Below are positions 8,333 through 15,968 of a DNA stretch of 47,210 bases, in pieces (within the stretch, counting starts at the first letter, position 1; each line of letters opens with the position of its first letter). The position numbers were made by a program, and so were the translations under genes. The notes beneath the pieces were generated by a model that was not told the origin of the DNA, did not search any database, and was given only the letters and a program-made list of their open reading frames with translations. Source of the stretch: an uncultured Collinsella sp. (GTDB lineage: Bacteria; Actinomycetota; Coriobacteriia; Coriobacteriales; Coriobacteriaceae); contig CABUBY010000001.1 of assembly GCA_902489955.1 (NCBI GenBank), positions 1 through 47,210 of the forward strand, written 5' to 3'.

Positions 8333-8346
8333 GTGGTTACTACCAG
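8333..8346. promoter_or_regulatory. GntR-type operator upstream of the aga PTS
   Basis: GTGGTTACTACCAG is a TGGT-N4-ACCA palindrome whose core TGGTTACTACCAG is identical to the site at 12626-12638 in front of agaS. It probably binds the GntR/UTRA regulator encoded at 11854. Confidence 0.7.
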
Positions 8347-8462
8347 TTGAGAAACCATTGGTCTTCAAAGAACGCTTTCCAAGAAGCTTTAAGGGCGAGC
8401 GCCCGCTGGCTTCCGAAAATCATCGGACTCAGATCGTACACACCTTCGGAAGGGAAATTTGA

Positions 8463-8906
8463 ATGGTTGGCTTTATTCTTACCGGTCATGGACAGTTCGC
8501 ACCCGGTCTCGCAAGCGCTATCGCTATGGTTGCCGGTGACCAGCCCGCTTTTACCGTCGTTCCTTTTGAGGGCGACCAGGCTGCTTCCTACGGTGAGGAT
8601 CTCCGCGCCGCTATTACCGCCATGCGCGAGGAGTGCGATGGCGTGCTCGTCTTTACCGACCTGCTTGGCGGCACCCCGTTTAACCAGTCGATGATGATTG
8701 CCCAGGATGTCGACAACGTCGAGGTTCTGACCGGCACTAACCTCCCCATGGTTATTGAGCTTCTGTTCCTCCGCGGCAATGCCACGCTCGCCGAGCTTGG
8801 CGAGCAGGCAGTGACCGTTGGCCAGACGGGCATCACCGCCCAGACGGTCGCATCCGTTGCCGGCTCCGACGAAGAGGATATCTTCGGCGACGAGGACGGC
8901 ATCTAA
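8463..8906 (+). CDS. agaF: PTS mannose/sorbose-family EIIA (amino-sugar system)
   Basis: 147 residues of the EIIA-Man fold. It begins MVGFILTGHGQFAPGL, with the phosphorylated His at residue 9, and has the conserved TDLLGGTPFNQS loop. It takes phosphate from HPr and passes it to the EIIB three genes on. It is the first gene of the operon EIIA-YajC-EIIB-EIIC-EIID. The agaF symbol rests on context (AgaS and NagA homologues behind a shared operator); the exact sugar, N-acetylgalactosamine or another hexosamine, is inference. The stop overlaps the next start by one base. Confidence 0.85.
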   Translation: MVGFILTGHGQFAPGLASAIAMVAGDQPAFTVVPFEGDQAASYGEDLRAAITAMREECDGVLVFTDLLGGTPFNQSMMIAQDVDNVEVLTGTNLPMVIELLFLRGNATLAELGEQAVTVGQTGITAQTVASVAGSDEEDIFGDEDGI

Positions 8907-9187
8907 TGGCCGATTTCGGAGCCAACGTCCTGAGCTCCTCGGTCGCTCTTTTAGGCCTGCTTGTCATCATGGGCTTGATTTACACCATCTGGTCGCAAAT
9001 CAACATGAAGAAGAAGCAGAAGTACTTCAAGGAGCTGCACACCGAGCTCAAGCCGGGTCAGGAGGTTCTTTTCGCCGGCGGTATCTACGGAACCGTCAAG
9101 GGCATCGAAGGCGAGAAGGTCCAGATCAAAGTTCGATCCGGAGCCGTCGTAGATGTTTCGCGTTACGCGATTCAGGAGATCAAGTAA
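8906..9187 (+). CDS. yajC: YajC-family protein embedded in the PTS operon
   Basis: 93 residues. One N-terminal transmembrane helix (about residues 12-30, VALLGLLVIMGLIYTIWSQI) is followed by a small basic domain with ELKPGQEVLFAGGIYGTVKGIEGEKVQIKV, the YajC signature. YajC normally accompanies SecDF in the protein translocon. Here it overlaps EIIA by one base (TAATG) and is followed 36 bases later by EIIB, so it is translated with the PTS. It may be an accessory of the PTS membrane complex rather than of Sec (inference). Confidence 0.85.
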   Translation: MADFGANVLSSSVALLGLLVIMGLIYTIWSQINMKKKQKYFKELHTELKPGQEVLFAGGIYGTVKGIEGEKVQIKVRSGAVVDVSRYAIQEIK

Positions 9188-9223
9188 CTGTCGTCAGCAA
9201 ATAGCGAAAGGAAGCTGATCAAC

Positions 9224-9706
9224 ATGGCAGAACCCAACATTCTTCTTACCCGCATCGATAACCGACTGATTCATGGTCAGGTTGCCACCCAGTGGAACTC
9301 CACTCTGGGCTCCAACCTCATCCTCGTCGCCAACGACGACGTGTCAACCAATACCATGCGCCAGAACCTCATGAAGATGGCCGCTCCCGCCGGCGTCGCT
9401 ACGCGTTTCTTCTCCCTGCAGAAGACCATCGACGTCATCGGCAAGGCGAGCCCGCGCCAGAAGATCTTCATCGTGGCCGAAACACCGGAAGACGTGCTTA
9501 CGCTCGTCAAGGGCGGTGTACCTATAAAGAAGGTAAACATCGGCAACATGCACATGTCGGAAGGAAAGCGCCAAGTCGCCACCTCCGTCGCAGTTAACGA
9601 CGAGGATGTCGCTGCGTTTAAAGAGCTGCAGGAATTGGGGGTGGAGCTGGAGATCAGGCGCGTTCCGAGCACGCCTGTTGAGGACACGAGCAAGCTCTTC
9701 TCGTAA
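9224..9706 (+). CDS. agaV: PTS mannose/sorbose-family EIIB
   Basis: 160 residues, full EIIB-Man length. It has the signature LLTRIDNRLIHGQVATQW, with the phospho-accepting His at residue 17, and IFIVAETPEDVLTLVKGGVPIKKVNIGNMH. It carries phosphate from EIIA to the incoming sugar. GAAAGGAAG precedes the start. A small hairpin (GTCAGG/CCTGAC, about 9724-9742) lies between it and EIIC and may tune relative expression. The gene symbol is by context; agaB-type naming would serve equally. Confidence 0.85.
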   Translation: MAEPNILLTRIDNRLIHGQVATQWNSTLGSNLILVANDDVSTNTMRQNLMKMAAPAGVATRFFSLQKTIDVIGKASPRQKIFIVAETPEDVLTLVKGGVPIKKVNIGNMHMSEGKRQVATSVAVNDEDVAAFKELQELGVELEIRRVPSTPVEDTSKLFS

Positions 9707-9796
9707 TCCTCGTGATCCACATTGTCAGGAGTGAAACCCTGACGTTCTGTACGTGATATCAAAAGTGCGTACATACATTTTGAAAGGAGGAGCAAG

Positions 9797-10597
9797 ATGG
9801 AATACTCGATCATCCAGGTCGCTCTGGTCTTCATCGTCACGTTCGTCGCGGCAATCGACCAGTTCAACTTCCTCGAGTCTCTCTATCAGCCCATCGTCAC
9901 CGGCGCCGTCATCGGTCTTATCCTTGGCGACCTCAACACCGGTCTTCTCGTGGGTGGTACCTATCAGCTCATGACGATTGGCAACATGCCGATCGGAGGC
10001 GCTCAGCCGCCTAACGCCGTCATCGGCGGCATCATGGCAGCCGTTCTCGCAATCGCCACGGGCCTCGAGCCCAACGCGGCAGTCGGCCTTGCCATTCCGT
10101 TCGCTCTGCTTGGTCAGCTCGGCGTTACCCTGGTCTTCACGCTTATGTCGCCGCTCATGTCCTCCGCGGACAACATGGCTCACAACGCTGACACCAAGGG
10201 TATCGAGCGTCTGAACTACTTCGCCATGGCTCTGCTCGGCCTGATCTTCGCTATCGTCGTCACCCTGTTCTTCATCGCTGGCGCTACCATCGGTCAGACC
10301 ATCGCTTCCGCCATCCCGGCTTGGCTGCAGACCGGTCTCTCCGCTGCAGGCGGCATGATGCGCTTCGTCGGCTTCGCCGTCCTGCTCAAGGTTATGATGA
10401 ACCGCGATATGTGGGGCTTCTTCCTCATGGGCTTTGGCCTCGCGATCATCACCGTTGCCAACGATTCTCTGGCAACTCCTGCTCTGCTCATCCTCGCTCT
10501 CATCGGCTTCGGCATCGCTTTCTGGGACTTCCAGCAGCAGACCGAGCTGAAGGGTGCAGTTGTTTCTGACGGAGGTGACTTCGAAGATGGCATCTAA
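9797..10597 (+). CDS. agaW: PTS mannose/sorbose-family EIIC permease
   Basis: 266 residues, almost entirely hydrophobic. It has the family pattern YQPIVTGAVIGLILGDLNTGLLVGGTYQLMTIGNMPIGGAQPPNAVIGGIMA. EIIC forms the sugar channel with EIID. It has a very strong ribosome binding site (AAAGGAGGAG, 9782-9791). The last bases overlap the EIID start, indicating translational coupling. Sugar specificity cannot be read directly; the surrounding AgaS, NagA and GntR genes argue for an amino sugar. Confidence 0.85.
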   Translation: MEYSIIQVALVFIVTFVAAIDQFNFLESLYQPIVTGAVIGLILGDLNTGLLVGGTYQLMTIGNMPIGGAQPPNAVIGGIMAAVLAIATGLEPNAAVGLAIPFALLGQLGVTLVFTLMSPLMSSADNMAHNADTKGIERLNYFAMALLGLIFAIVVTLFFIAGATIGQTIASAIPAWLQTGLSAAGGMMRFVGFAVLLKVMMNRDMWGFFLMGFGLAIITVANDSLATPALLILALIGFGIAFWDFQQQTELKGAVVSDGGDFEDGI

Positions 10598-11669
10598 TGA
10601 GTATGTGATCCCGGAGCACTACGAGGATCTCACTCCTGCTCCGCAGCTCGACCAGAAGACCCTCAACAAGATGGCTTGGCGCTCCTGCTTCCTGCAGGCC
10701 TCGTTCAACTACGAGCGTATGCAGGCCGCTGGCTGGCTCTACTCCATCATCCCCGGTCTGGAGAAGATCCACACCAACAAGAACGACCTCGCGGCTTCCA
10801 TGAGCCACAACCTGGAGTTCTTCAATACTCACCCGTTCCTCGTCACCTTTGTTATGGGCATCGTGCTTTCGCTCGAGCAGAACAAGGTTGACATCCCCAC
10901 GATTCGCGCCGTCCGCGTCGCCGCAATGGGCCCGCTCGGTGGTATCGGTGACGCCCTGTTCTGGCTGACGCTCGTGCCTATCACGGCTGGCATCACCTCC
11001 AACATGGCCATCAACGGCAACGCCGCTGCGCCGATCATCTTCCTGGTGATCTTCAACGCCGTCCAGTTCGCACTGCGCTTCTGGCTCATGAACTGGTCCT
11101 ACAAGCTTGGCACCAGCGCTATTGACGCTCTGACCGCCAACATGCAGGCCTTCACGCGCGCCGCTTCCATCATGGGTGTCTTCGTCGTCGGTTGCCTGGT
11201 CGTCACTATGGGTGGCACCCAGATCAACCTCCAGATTCCCAACGGCACCACCCGTGGCCTCTCCGCTACTACCGTGATCGTCTCCGAGAAGGAGGCCGAG
11301 AACTTCACCGGTATGGAGGGCATCGATACCGAGACCGCTGAGGCCGGTACCATCGCCATGACCGATAAGGACGGCAACGCCCTCACCGCTTCCGATGCCG
11401 ACGGCAACGCTGTCGAGTGCGGCGTCACCGATCTGGGCAACGGCATGGAGTCCGTGACCTACGGCACCGTTACCGAGGATCCGGTCAACTTCTCTGTTGC
11501 CGATACCCTCAACACCATCGTCCCGAAGCTTGTCCCGCTTATGCTTACGCTGCTGCTTTACTACATGTTCGCTAAGCACAGCTGGACCCCGACCAAGGGC
11601 ATTCTGCTGCTCTTCGTCCTGGGCATCCTGGGCGCTGGCCCGCTTGGTCTCTGGCCGAGCATCTGGTAA
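10587..11669 (+). CDS. agaE: PTS mannose/sorbose-family EIID with a large insertion
   Basis: 360 residues, about 80 longer than usual EIID. The normal parts are WRSCFLQASFNYERMQAAGW, FFNTHPFLVTFVMGIVLSLEQ, RVAAMGPLGGIGDALFWLTLVPI and the C-terminal LPLMLTLLLYYMFAKHSWTP region. Between about residues 222 and 300 (roughly 11252-11485) lies an extra acidic, Thr/Asp/Gly-rich stretch with no hydrophobicity (TMDKDGNAL-like and SDADGNAVECG segments). I chose ATG 10587, which has GGAGGTGA ten bases upstream and overlaps the end of EIIC; an upstream frame start at 10554 is less likely. It is the last gene of the transport operon. Confidence 0.85.
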   Translation: MASNEYVIPEHYEDLTPAPQLDQKTLNKMAWRSCFLQASFNYERMQAAGWLYSIIPGLEKIHTNKNDLAASMSHNLEFFNTHPFLVTFVMGIVLSLEQNKVDIPTIRAVRVAAMGPLGGIGDALFWLTLVPITAGITSNMAINGNAAAPIIFLVIFNAVQFALRFWLMNWSYKLGTSAIDALTANMQAFTRAASIMGVFVVGCLVVTMGGTQINLQIPNGTTRGLSATTVIVSEKEAENFTGMEGIDTETAEAGTIAMTDKDGNALTASDADGNAVECGVTDLGNGMESVTYGTVTEDPVNFSVADTLNTIVPKLVPLMLTLLLYYMFAKHSWTPTKGILLLFVLGILGAGPLGLWPSIW

Positions 11670-11682
11670 GGCTCTAGCTTGA

Positions 11683-11711
11683 GGGGTGTGTCCCTACGCG
11701 GCTCACACCCC
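11683..11711 (+). terminator. Hairpin after EIID
   Basis: GGGGTGTG pairs with CACACCCC across 13 bases. There is no T-tract directly after it; a stronger terminator follows at 11736. Confidence 0.5.
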
Positions 11712-11735
11712 GACCCCTTAAGCCATGTGTATGTT

Positions 11736-11776
11736 AAAAGCCGCGTGCTCGAAAGAGCGCGCGGCTTTTGTTTTCT
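11736..11776 (+). terminator. Rho-independent terminator of the aga PTS operon
   Basis: A 15-bp stem (AAAAGCCGCGTGCTC, GAAA loop) with one wobble pair is followed by TTTTGTTTTCTT. It separates the PTS genes from the GntR gene. Confidence 0.88.
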
Positions 11777-11853
11777 TGATGATTCGGATGTGGCAGACAG
11801 ATAATGTTAACCACCCAAGGTAGTAGCCGAGTTTGAGAAAATGGGAGGATAGG

Positions 11854-12585
11854 ATGGCGATCGGGGCGCGTAAGCAACCGCTGTACGATCAGCTGGTCGA
11901 TATTCTGACCGAAAAGATTGACCATGAATATCGTGCCGGTGACATGATTCCTTCCGAGCGCGAACTTTCGGAGCGCTATGGTCTCTCGCGCACTACGGTA
12001 CGCCTGGCTCTGCAGGAACTGGAGCGTTTAGGACTGGTGGTTCGGCAGCACGGTCGCGGTACCTTTGTGACCGACCGTTCGGCAAAGGCAACCAATCTTA
12101 TGCAGTCCTACAGCTTTACCGAACAGATGCGCGCGATGGGTCGCGACCCCGAGACCACGATTCTCGAGTTTTGCGAGATGGAGGCCGATAAGAATCTAGC
12201 CGAGCATATGGGATTGCATATCGGTGATCGCATTTTTAAGCTCAAGCGCCTTCGTTCTGCCGACAACATGCCCATGATGGTCGAACGCAGCTATCTGCCG
12301 GTTCGTCAATTTCTGTCCCTAAAGCGACCACTGCTGGAGAGTAAGCCGCTTTACGATGTGATTGAGCAGGACTTTCAGCAAAAGATTCGCGTGGCCGAAG
12401 AGGAGTTCTATGCGAGCATAGCCCGTCCCACCGATGCCCACCTTTTGGCAATTGTCGAGGGGTCGCCTGTGCTCGATTTGGTCAGGACTACGTATAACGA
12501 GTCAAACGAGGTTGTGGAGTATACGCTCTCGGTTGCTCGTGCCGATCAGTTTAAATACAAGGTTTACCACCAGCGTAGCAACTAG
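11854..12585 (+). CDS. GntR-family regulator with UTRA ligand domain (HutC subfamily)
   Basis: 243 residues. The N-terminal winged helix (about residues 8-75) has KQPLYDQLVDILTEKI, IPSERELSERYGLSRTTVRL and LVVRQHGRGTFVTD. The C-terminal UTRA domain (about 95-240) has MVERSYLPV and VLDLVRTTYNESNEVVEYT and would sense a phosphorylated amino sugar. I chose ATG 11854 because GGGAGG lies just upstream; a TTG at 11833 would extend it by seven residues. It sits between the PTS operon and agaS, each of which has the same TGGT-N4-ACCA site upstream, so it most likely represses both. This matches NagR/AgaR-like logic; the effector is not known. Confidence 0.9.
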   Translation: MAIGARKQPLYDQLVDILTEKIDHEYRAGDMIPSERELSERYGLSRTTVRLALQELERLGLVVRQHGRGTFVTDRSAKATNLMQSYSFTEQMRAMGRDPETTILEFCEMEADKNLAEHMGLHIGDRIFKLKRLRSADNMPMMVERSYLPVRQFLSLKRPLLESKPLYDVIEQDFQQKIRVAEEEFYASIARPTDAHLLAIVEGSPVLDLVRTTYNESNEVVEYTLSVARADQFKYKVYHQRSN

Positions 12586-12624
12586 TGTTCGCATCGTTTC
12601 CATATGGTGATTCCTTGCAATTAA

Positions 12625-12638
12625 CTGGTTACTACCAG
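12625..12638. promoter_or_regulatory. GntR-type operator in the agaS promoter
   Basis: CTGGTTACTACCAG is a CTGGT-N4-ACCAG palindrome whose core is identical to the site at 8334-8346. It overlaps the expected -35 position of the promoter with -10 TATAAT at 12655-12660. Confidence 0.75.
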
Positions 12639-12654
12639 ATAACCAACCGAAGTG

Positions 12655-12660
12655 TATAAT
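12655..12660 (+). promoter_or_regulatory. -10 element of the agaS promoter
   Basis: A perfect TATAAT lies 40 bases before the agaS start codon. No good -35 box is visible; the operator occupies that position. Confidence 0.6.
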
Positions 12661-12699
12661 TGCACGTCAGAGGATTACTTCTAGAGAGAGGTATTAGAA

Positions 12700-13866
12700 A
12701 TGTTCGAGAAGAGTGTCGAGGAGCTCACCGAGCTCGGCGCCCAGATCACCACGGCCGAGATTGCTCAGCAGCCCGAGCTTTGGCGTGATACGCTCAACAT
12801 CTATCGTGAGAACAAGGAGGCCATCGAGGCCTTTCTGGCCGAGGCTCGCGCTATGGGCGAGGGCCGTCTGTCCGTTGTCTTCACCGGTGCCGGTACGTCT
12901 GACTACGTTGGCGATACCTGCGCCCCGTACCTGCGTCACGCTGGCAACACTGATCTCTACGACTTTAAGCCCATTGCCACGACCGACATCGTGAGCGCCC
13001 CGCGCGACTTCCTGCGTGCCGAGGATCCCACGCTCGTGGTTTCCTTTGCCCGCTCTGGCAACAGCCCCGAGAGCCTTGCCGCCGTTGCCGTTGCCAAGGA
13101 GCTTGTCCACAACGTCAAATTCCTCAACATCACCTGCGCTCCCGAGGGCAAGCTCGCCGTCGAGTCTGCCGATGATCCCAACGCGCTGACGCTGCTCATT
13201 CCGCGCGCCAACGACAAGGGCTTCGCCATGACCGGTTCTTATTCCTGCATGACCCTGCTCGCCACCCTTATTTTCGACACTGCCTCTGACGAGCAGAAGG
13301 CCGAGTGGGTCGAGACGATTGCCAAGATGGGCGAGGAGGTCATCTCCCGTGAGCCCGAGATCGCCGATTACCTCGCTGGAGACTTTAACCGCGTGACCTA
13401 CTTGGGTTCTGGCTCCTTCGGTGGCCTTGCCCAGGAGAGCCAGCTCAAGATCCTCGAGCTCGCTCACGGTCTGGTCGCCACTTCTTACGACACCTCCATG
13501 GGCTATCGTCATGGACCCAAGTCCTTCGTCGACGACAAGACCCTCGTGTTCGTGTTCGTCAACAACGACGCCTACACCCGTCAGTACGACATCGACATCC
13601 TCAACGAGATCGGTGGCGACGAGATCGCTCAGCACACCATCGCCGTTCAGCAGGATGGCGCTACTGTCTACGAGGGTGAGTCCTTCACCTTTAAGGGCTA
13701 CGAGGCACTTCCCGAGGGCTACCTTGCTCTGCCGTTCGTGATGTTTGCCCAGGCTATCAGCCTGCTTAACTCTGTGCGCGTGGGCAACACGCCCGACACG
13801 CCGAGCCCCACCGGCACGGTCAACCGCGTGGTCAAGGGCGTGACGATTCACCCCTTCACCGCTTAA
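12700..13866 (+). CDS. agaS: AgaS-type SIS-domain sugar isomerase/deaminase
   Basis: 388 residues with two SIS domains. The first (about residues 55-200) has VVFTGAGTSDYVGDTCAPYL and VSFARSGNSPESLAAV; the second (about 215-370) has YLGSGSFGGLAQESQLKILEL and DTSMGYRHGPKSF. Length, N-terminus and both sugar-phosphate motifs match AgaS rather than GlmS or NagB. AgaS proteins convert galactosamine-6-phosphate to tagatose-6-phosphate and ammonia. With the NagA homologue downstream this gives the last steps from N-acetylgalactosamine-6-phosphate to the LacC substrate. It is transcribed from its own promoter with the shared GntR operator and followed by a terminator. Action on glucosamine-6-phosphate cannot be excluded. 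Confidence 0.88.
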   Translation: MFEKSVEELTELGAQITTAEIAQQPELWRDTLNIYRENKEAIEAFLAEARAMGEGRLSVVFTGAGTSDYVGDTCAPYLRHAGNTDLYDFKPIATTDIVSAPRDFLRAEDPTLVVSFARSGNSPESLAAVAVAKELVHNVKFLNITCAPEGKLAVESADDPNALTLLIPRANDKGFAMTGSYSCMTLLATLIFDTASDEQKAEWVETIAKMGEEVISREPEIADYLAGDFNRVTYLGSGSFGGLAQESQLKILELAHGLVATSYDTSMGYRHGPKSFVDDKTLVFVFVNNDAYTRQYDIDILNEIGGDEIAQHTIAVQQDGATVYEGESFTFKGYEALPEGYLALPFVMFAQAISLLNSVRVGNTPDTPSPTGTVNRVVKGVTIHPFTA

Positions 13867-13884
13867 TCGCGTCCCCCTGTAAGG

Positions 13885-13926
13885 GCGCCCGTCCGCTCAT
13901 AACGGCGGGCGGGCGCTTTTTGTTTT
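13885..13926 (+). terminator. Rho-independent terminator after agaS
   Basis: A 12-bp GC-rich stem (GCGCCCGTCCGC, one wobble) is followed by TTTTTGTTTT. The deacetylase gene starts 58 bases later, so read-through or a separate promoter is needed (TATAAA at 13939-13944 is a candidate). Confidence 0.85.
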
Positions 13927-13983
13927 ACGTGAGCTGGGTATAAACATCACCACAGTCAACTGCTTTAGAAGTGAGGAGTACAT

Positions 13984-15153
13984 ATGAGCACGTACGCAAT
14001 TAAGGCTGACAAGTTCTTCTTGCCGGCAGGCCCGCAACAAGGCGGCTATCTTATGATCGAGGACGGCGTCTTTGGCGCTTGGCAGGCCGACGAGCCCTCC
14101 TGCGAGATCAAGGACTACACGGGATCGTGGATCGCGCCGGGCATGGTCGACACCCACATCCATGGCTTCTATAACCATTCGACTACCGATAACGATCCCG
14201 AGGGCATCGATATCAGCTCGACCGAGCTCGCCCGTCGCGGTACCACCAGCTGGCTGCCCACGACGTTCACCGATGGCGTCGAGCAGATCAAGGACGCCTG
14301 CGCCGCCATCGCTCAGGCGGACGAGGGCCGTGGCCCCGACTTCTGCGGTGCTCGCATTCAGGGCATCTACCTGGAGGGCCCTTTCTTTACCATGAAGCAC
14401 GTGGGCGCGCAGAACCCCGCTTATCTTATCGATCCCTCCGAGGAGGTCTTCGATCAGTGGCAGGAGGCTGCGGGCGGTCGCATCGTTAAGAGCGCCATGG
14501 CGGCCGAGCACGACGGTGCCGCTGCTTATGCGGCTGCTCTGAACGCCAAGGGTGTGGTGACCAGCATCGGTCACTCCGACGCCACCTACGATGAGTGCAT
14601 CGCCGCCATCAACGCCGGTGCCAGCTGCTTTACGCATACCTATAACGGCCAGCGCGGACTGCATCACCGTGAGCCCGGTGTTGTGGGTGCTGCCATGTCC
14701 ACGCCCGAGACCTACGCCGAGATCATCTGTGACGGCAAGCACGTAAACCCTGGCGCTATCAAGGCGCTGCTGCAGGCAAAGGGCTGGCAGCATACGGTGC
14801 TCATCACCGACTGCCTGGGTTGCGGCGGCATGCCCGAGGGCAGCTACACCAGTGGCGGCATGGACGTCATCATGAAGGACAACCTGTGCTGGCTCGCCGA
14901 CGGCAAGAGCATTGCCGGCTCGGTGCTCACGCTTGCCCAGGGCGTCAAGAACATCGTCGACTGGGGCATCGCCAGTGCCGATATCGCCATTCGCATGGCA
15001 ACCGAGGTGCCGGCACGCTCCGTGCACATCGAGGATAAGTGCGGCAGCATCATGCCGGGTCGCGACGCCGACTTTGTCGTGTTCGACCATGAGCTCACCC
15101 TCGTCGAGACGTATGTTGGCGGTCAGAGCGTCGGTAACGCCTTTACCGAGTAA
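13984..15153 (+). CDS. nagA: N-acetylglucosamine/N-acetylgalactosamine-6-phosphate deacetylase
   Basis: 389 residues of the amidohydrolase fold. Visible landmarks are APGMVDTHIHG, the metal-ligand Glu in IYLEGPFF, His in TSIGHSDATYDE, His in CFTHTYNGQRGLHHREPG, and the catalytic Asp in LITDCLGCGG. It removes acetate from the amino-sugar phosphate delivered by the PTS; neighbouring AgaS favours a GalNAc-6-phosphate role (agaA), but sequence alone does not separate the two. GAGGAG precedes the ATG. A recognisable copy of its last 40 codons occurs again at 17891-18016. Confidence 0.9.
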   Translation: MSTYAIKADKFFLPAGPQQGGYLMIEDGVFGAWQADEPSCEIKDYTGSWIAPGMVDTHIHGFYNHSTTDNDPEGIDISSTELARRGTTSWLPTTFTDGVEQIKDACAAIAQADEGRGPDFCGARIQGIYLEGPFFTMKHVGAQNPAYLIDPSEEVFDQWQEAAGGRIVKSAMAAEHDGAAAYAAALNAKGVVTSIGHSDATYDECIAAINAGASCFTHTYNGQRGLHHREPGVVGAAMSTPETYAEIICDGKHVNPGAIKALLQAKGWQHTVLITDCLGCGGMPEGSYTSGGMDVIMKDNLCWLADGKSIAGSVLTLAQGVKNIVDWGIASADIAIRMATEVPARSVHIEDKCGSIMPGRDADFVVFDHELTLVETYVGGQSVGNAFTE

Positions 15154-15156
15154 CGA

Positions 15157-15196
15157 TAGAAAAAGACGGCGGGCCCGAATCTGCTCGGACCCGCCG
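15157..15196 (-). terminator. Terminator between nagA and the flavodoxin gene
   Basis: A 12-bp stem (CGGCGGGCCCGA with one mismatch) is followed on the minus strand by TCTTTTTC, ending the flavodoxin gene. It may also act as a weak hairpin for nagA. Confidence 0.75.
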
Positions 15197-15228
15197 CATG
15201 GGTTAAACGCTCAAAAGTACCTTCACAG

Positions 15229-15813
15229 TTACAGCTTGTTAGCGATCTTCTTTACCGTGCGCTTAACGCCGGCCACCAGGCCTCCTGCAGGATGCTCCTT
15301 CTCGTATGCGAGGCGCTTCTCGCGCTTGGCGTACTCTTCGACGATGATATCGCCATACTCGTCTTCGATCTTGTCGAAGAAGTCGACGGCGCCCTTAATT
15401 TCCTCAGCGGTCGGGTGTCCCTTTTGGACACCGCCGGTGAGTTTGAACGGCCCCCACGTATCAAAGCCGGGACAGCCGTAGACACCCATAAAGATGGCCT
15501 GCCTCATGCGGCAGATGCCATCGATATCCTTGCCGTACCACTTGTTTTTGCCACCGTAGGTCATAAGGCCAAACACCTTGTCCTGCGGCTGCAGCACGTT
15601 AGTGAGCACGCGTGCCATATCCTTGTCGATCTCGGAGTAATAGATGCCCGTGGCGACACCGATCAGATGATATTCGTGCAGGTTGGGATACTCGTTTTTG
15701 CCGAGCGCCTTGACATCGAGGGTATCGATCTCGGGGTGTGCCTCGACGATGGCGTCCACGAGCTTTTTCGTATTGCCGTGATGGCGCGAGGCGTAGAGGA
15801 TGATGGTTCGCAT
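15229..15813 (-). CDS. Flavodoxin-domain protein
   Basis: 194 residues. It starts RTIILYASRHHGNTKKLVDAI, the FMN phosphate-binding loop of flavodoxins, and continues with a flavodoxin-like core (VFGLMTYGGKNKWY). The C-terminus is basic and amphipathic (GLVAGVKRTVKKIANKL). It would be a small FMN electron carrier. I chose ATG with first base 15813, preceded by GGAAGG; the frame is open upstream but that stretch lies in the divergent promoter region of lacX. It is unrelated to the sugar genes around it as far as can be seen. Confidence 0.82.
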   Translation of the reverse strand: MRTIILYASRHHGNTKKLVDAIVEAHPEIDTLDVKALGKNEYPNLHEYHLIGVATGIYYSEIDKDMARVLTNVLQPQDKVFGLMTYGGKNKWYGKDIDGICRMRQAIFMGVYGCPGFDTWGPFKLTGGVQKGHPTAEEIKGAVDFFDKIEDEYGDIIVEEYAKREKRLAYEKEHPAGGLVAGVKRTVKKIANKL

Positions 15814-15968
15814 AAGAAGGCCTTCCAGCTGTAATTGCATCAATGTCTGTATGGTACCCCGTTGCATGGCTGGGATACCGGACACATCGTTGAGCGTGCG
15901 GGTTTGTCCTTTGGTCAGGGCCGAGACGGATACTTGCGAGCAAAAGCAGTTGTTCGAAAGGATGGGCA

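Larger units (their letters stand above)
7788..8462. promoter_or_regulatory. Dense control region upstream of the amino-sugar PTS operon
   Basis: This 670-base gap has no gene. It contains several symmetric or repeated sites. 8014-8035 is a 9-bp perfect inverted repeat, GAACGGTCG with a 4-base loop. 8161-8177 is AAAAGATC-C-GATCTTTT. 8189-8202 (TCGAAACGGTTTCA) resembles a LacI/CcpA-type palindrome. 8229-8259 is a pair of 21-bp-period direct repeats. 8333-8346 is a GntR-type operator. A possible -10 (TATAGT) lies at 8311-8316. The multiplicity implies control by several regulators. Confidence 0.65.

Noticed and set aside
8341..8462. Possible riboswitch in the leader of the amino-sugar PTS
   Set aside because: The leader is about 130 bases but I see no known aptamer core and no terminator/antiterminator pair before the start codon.
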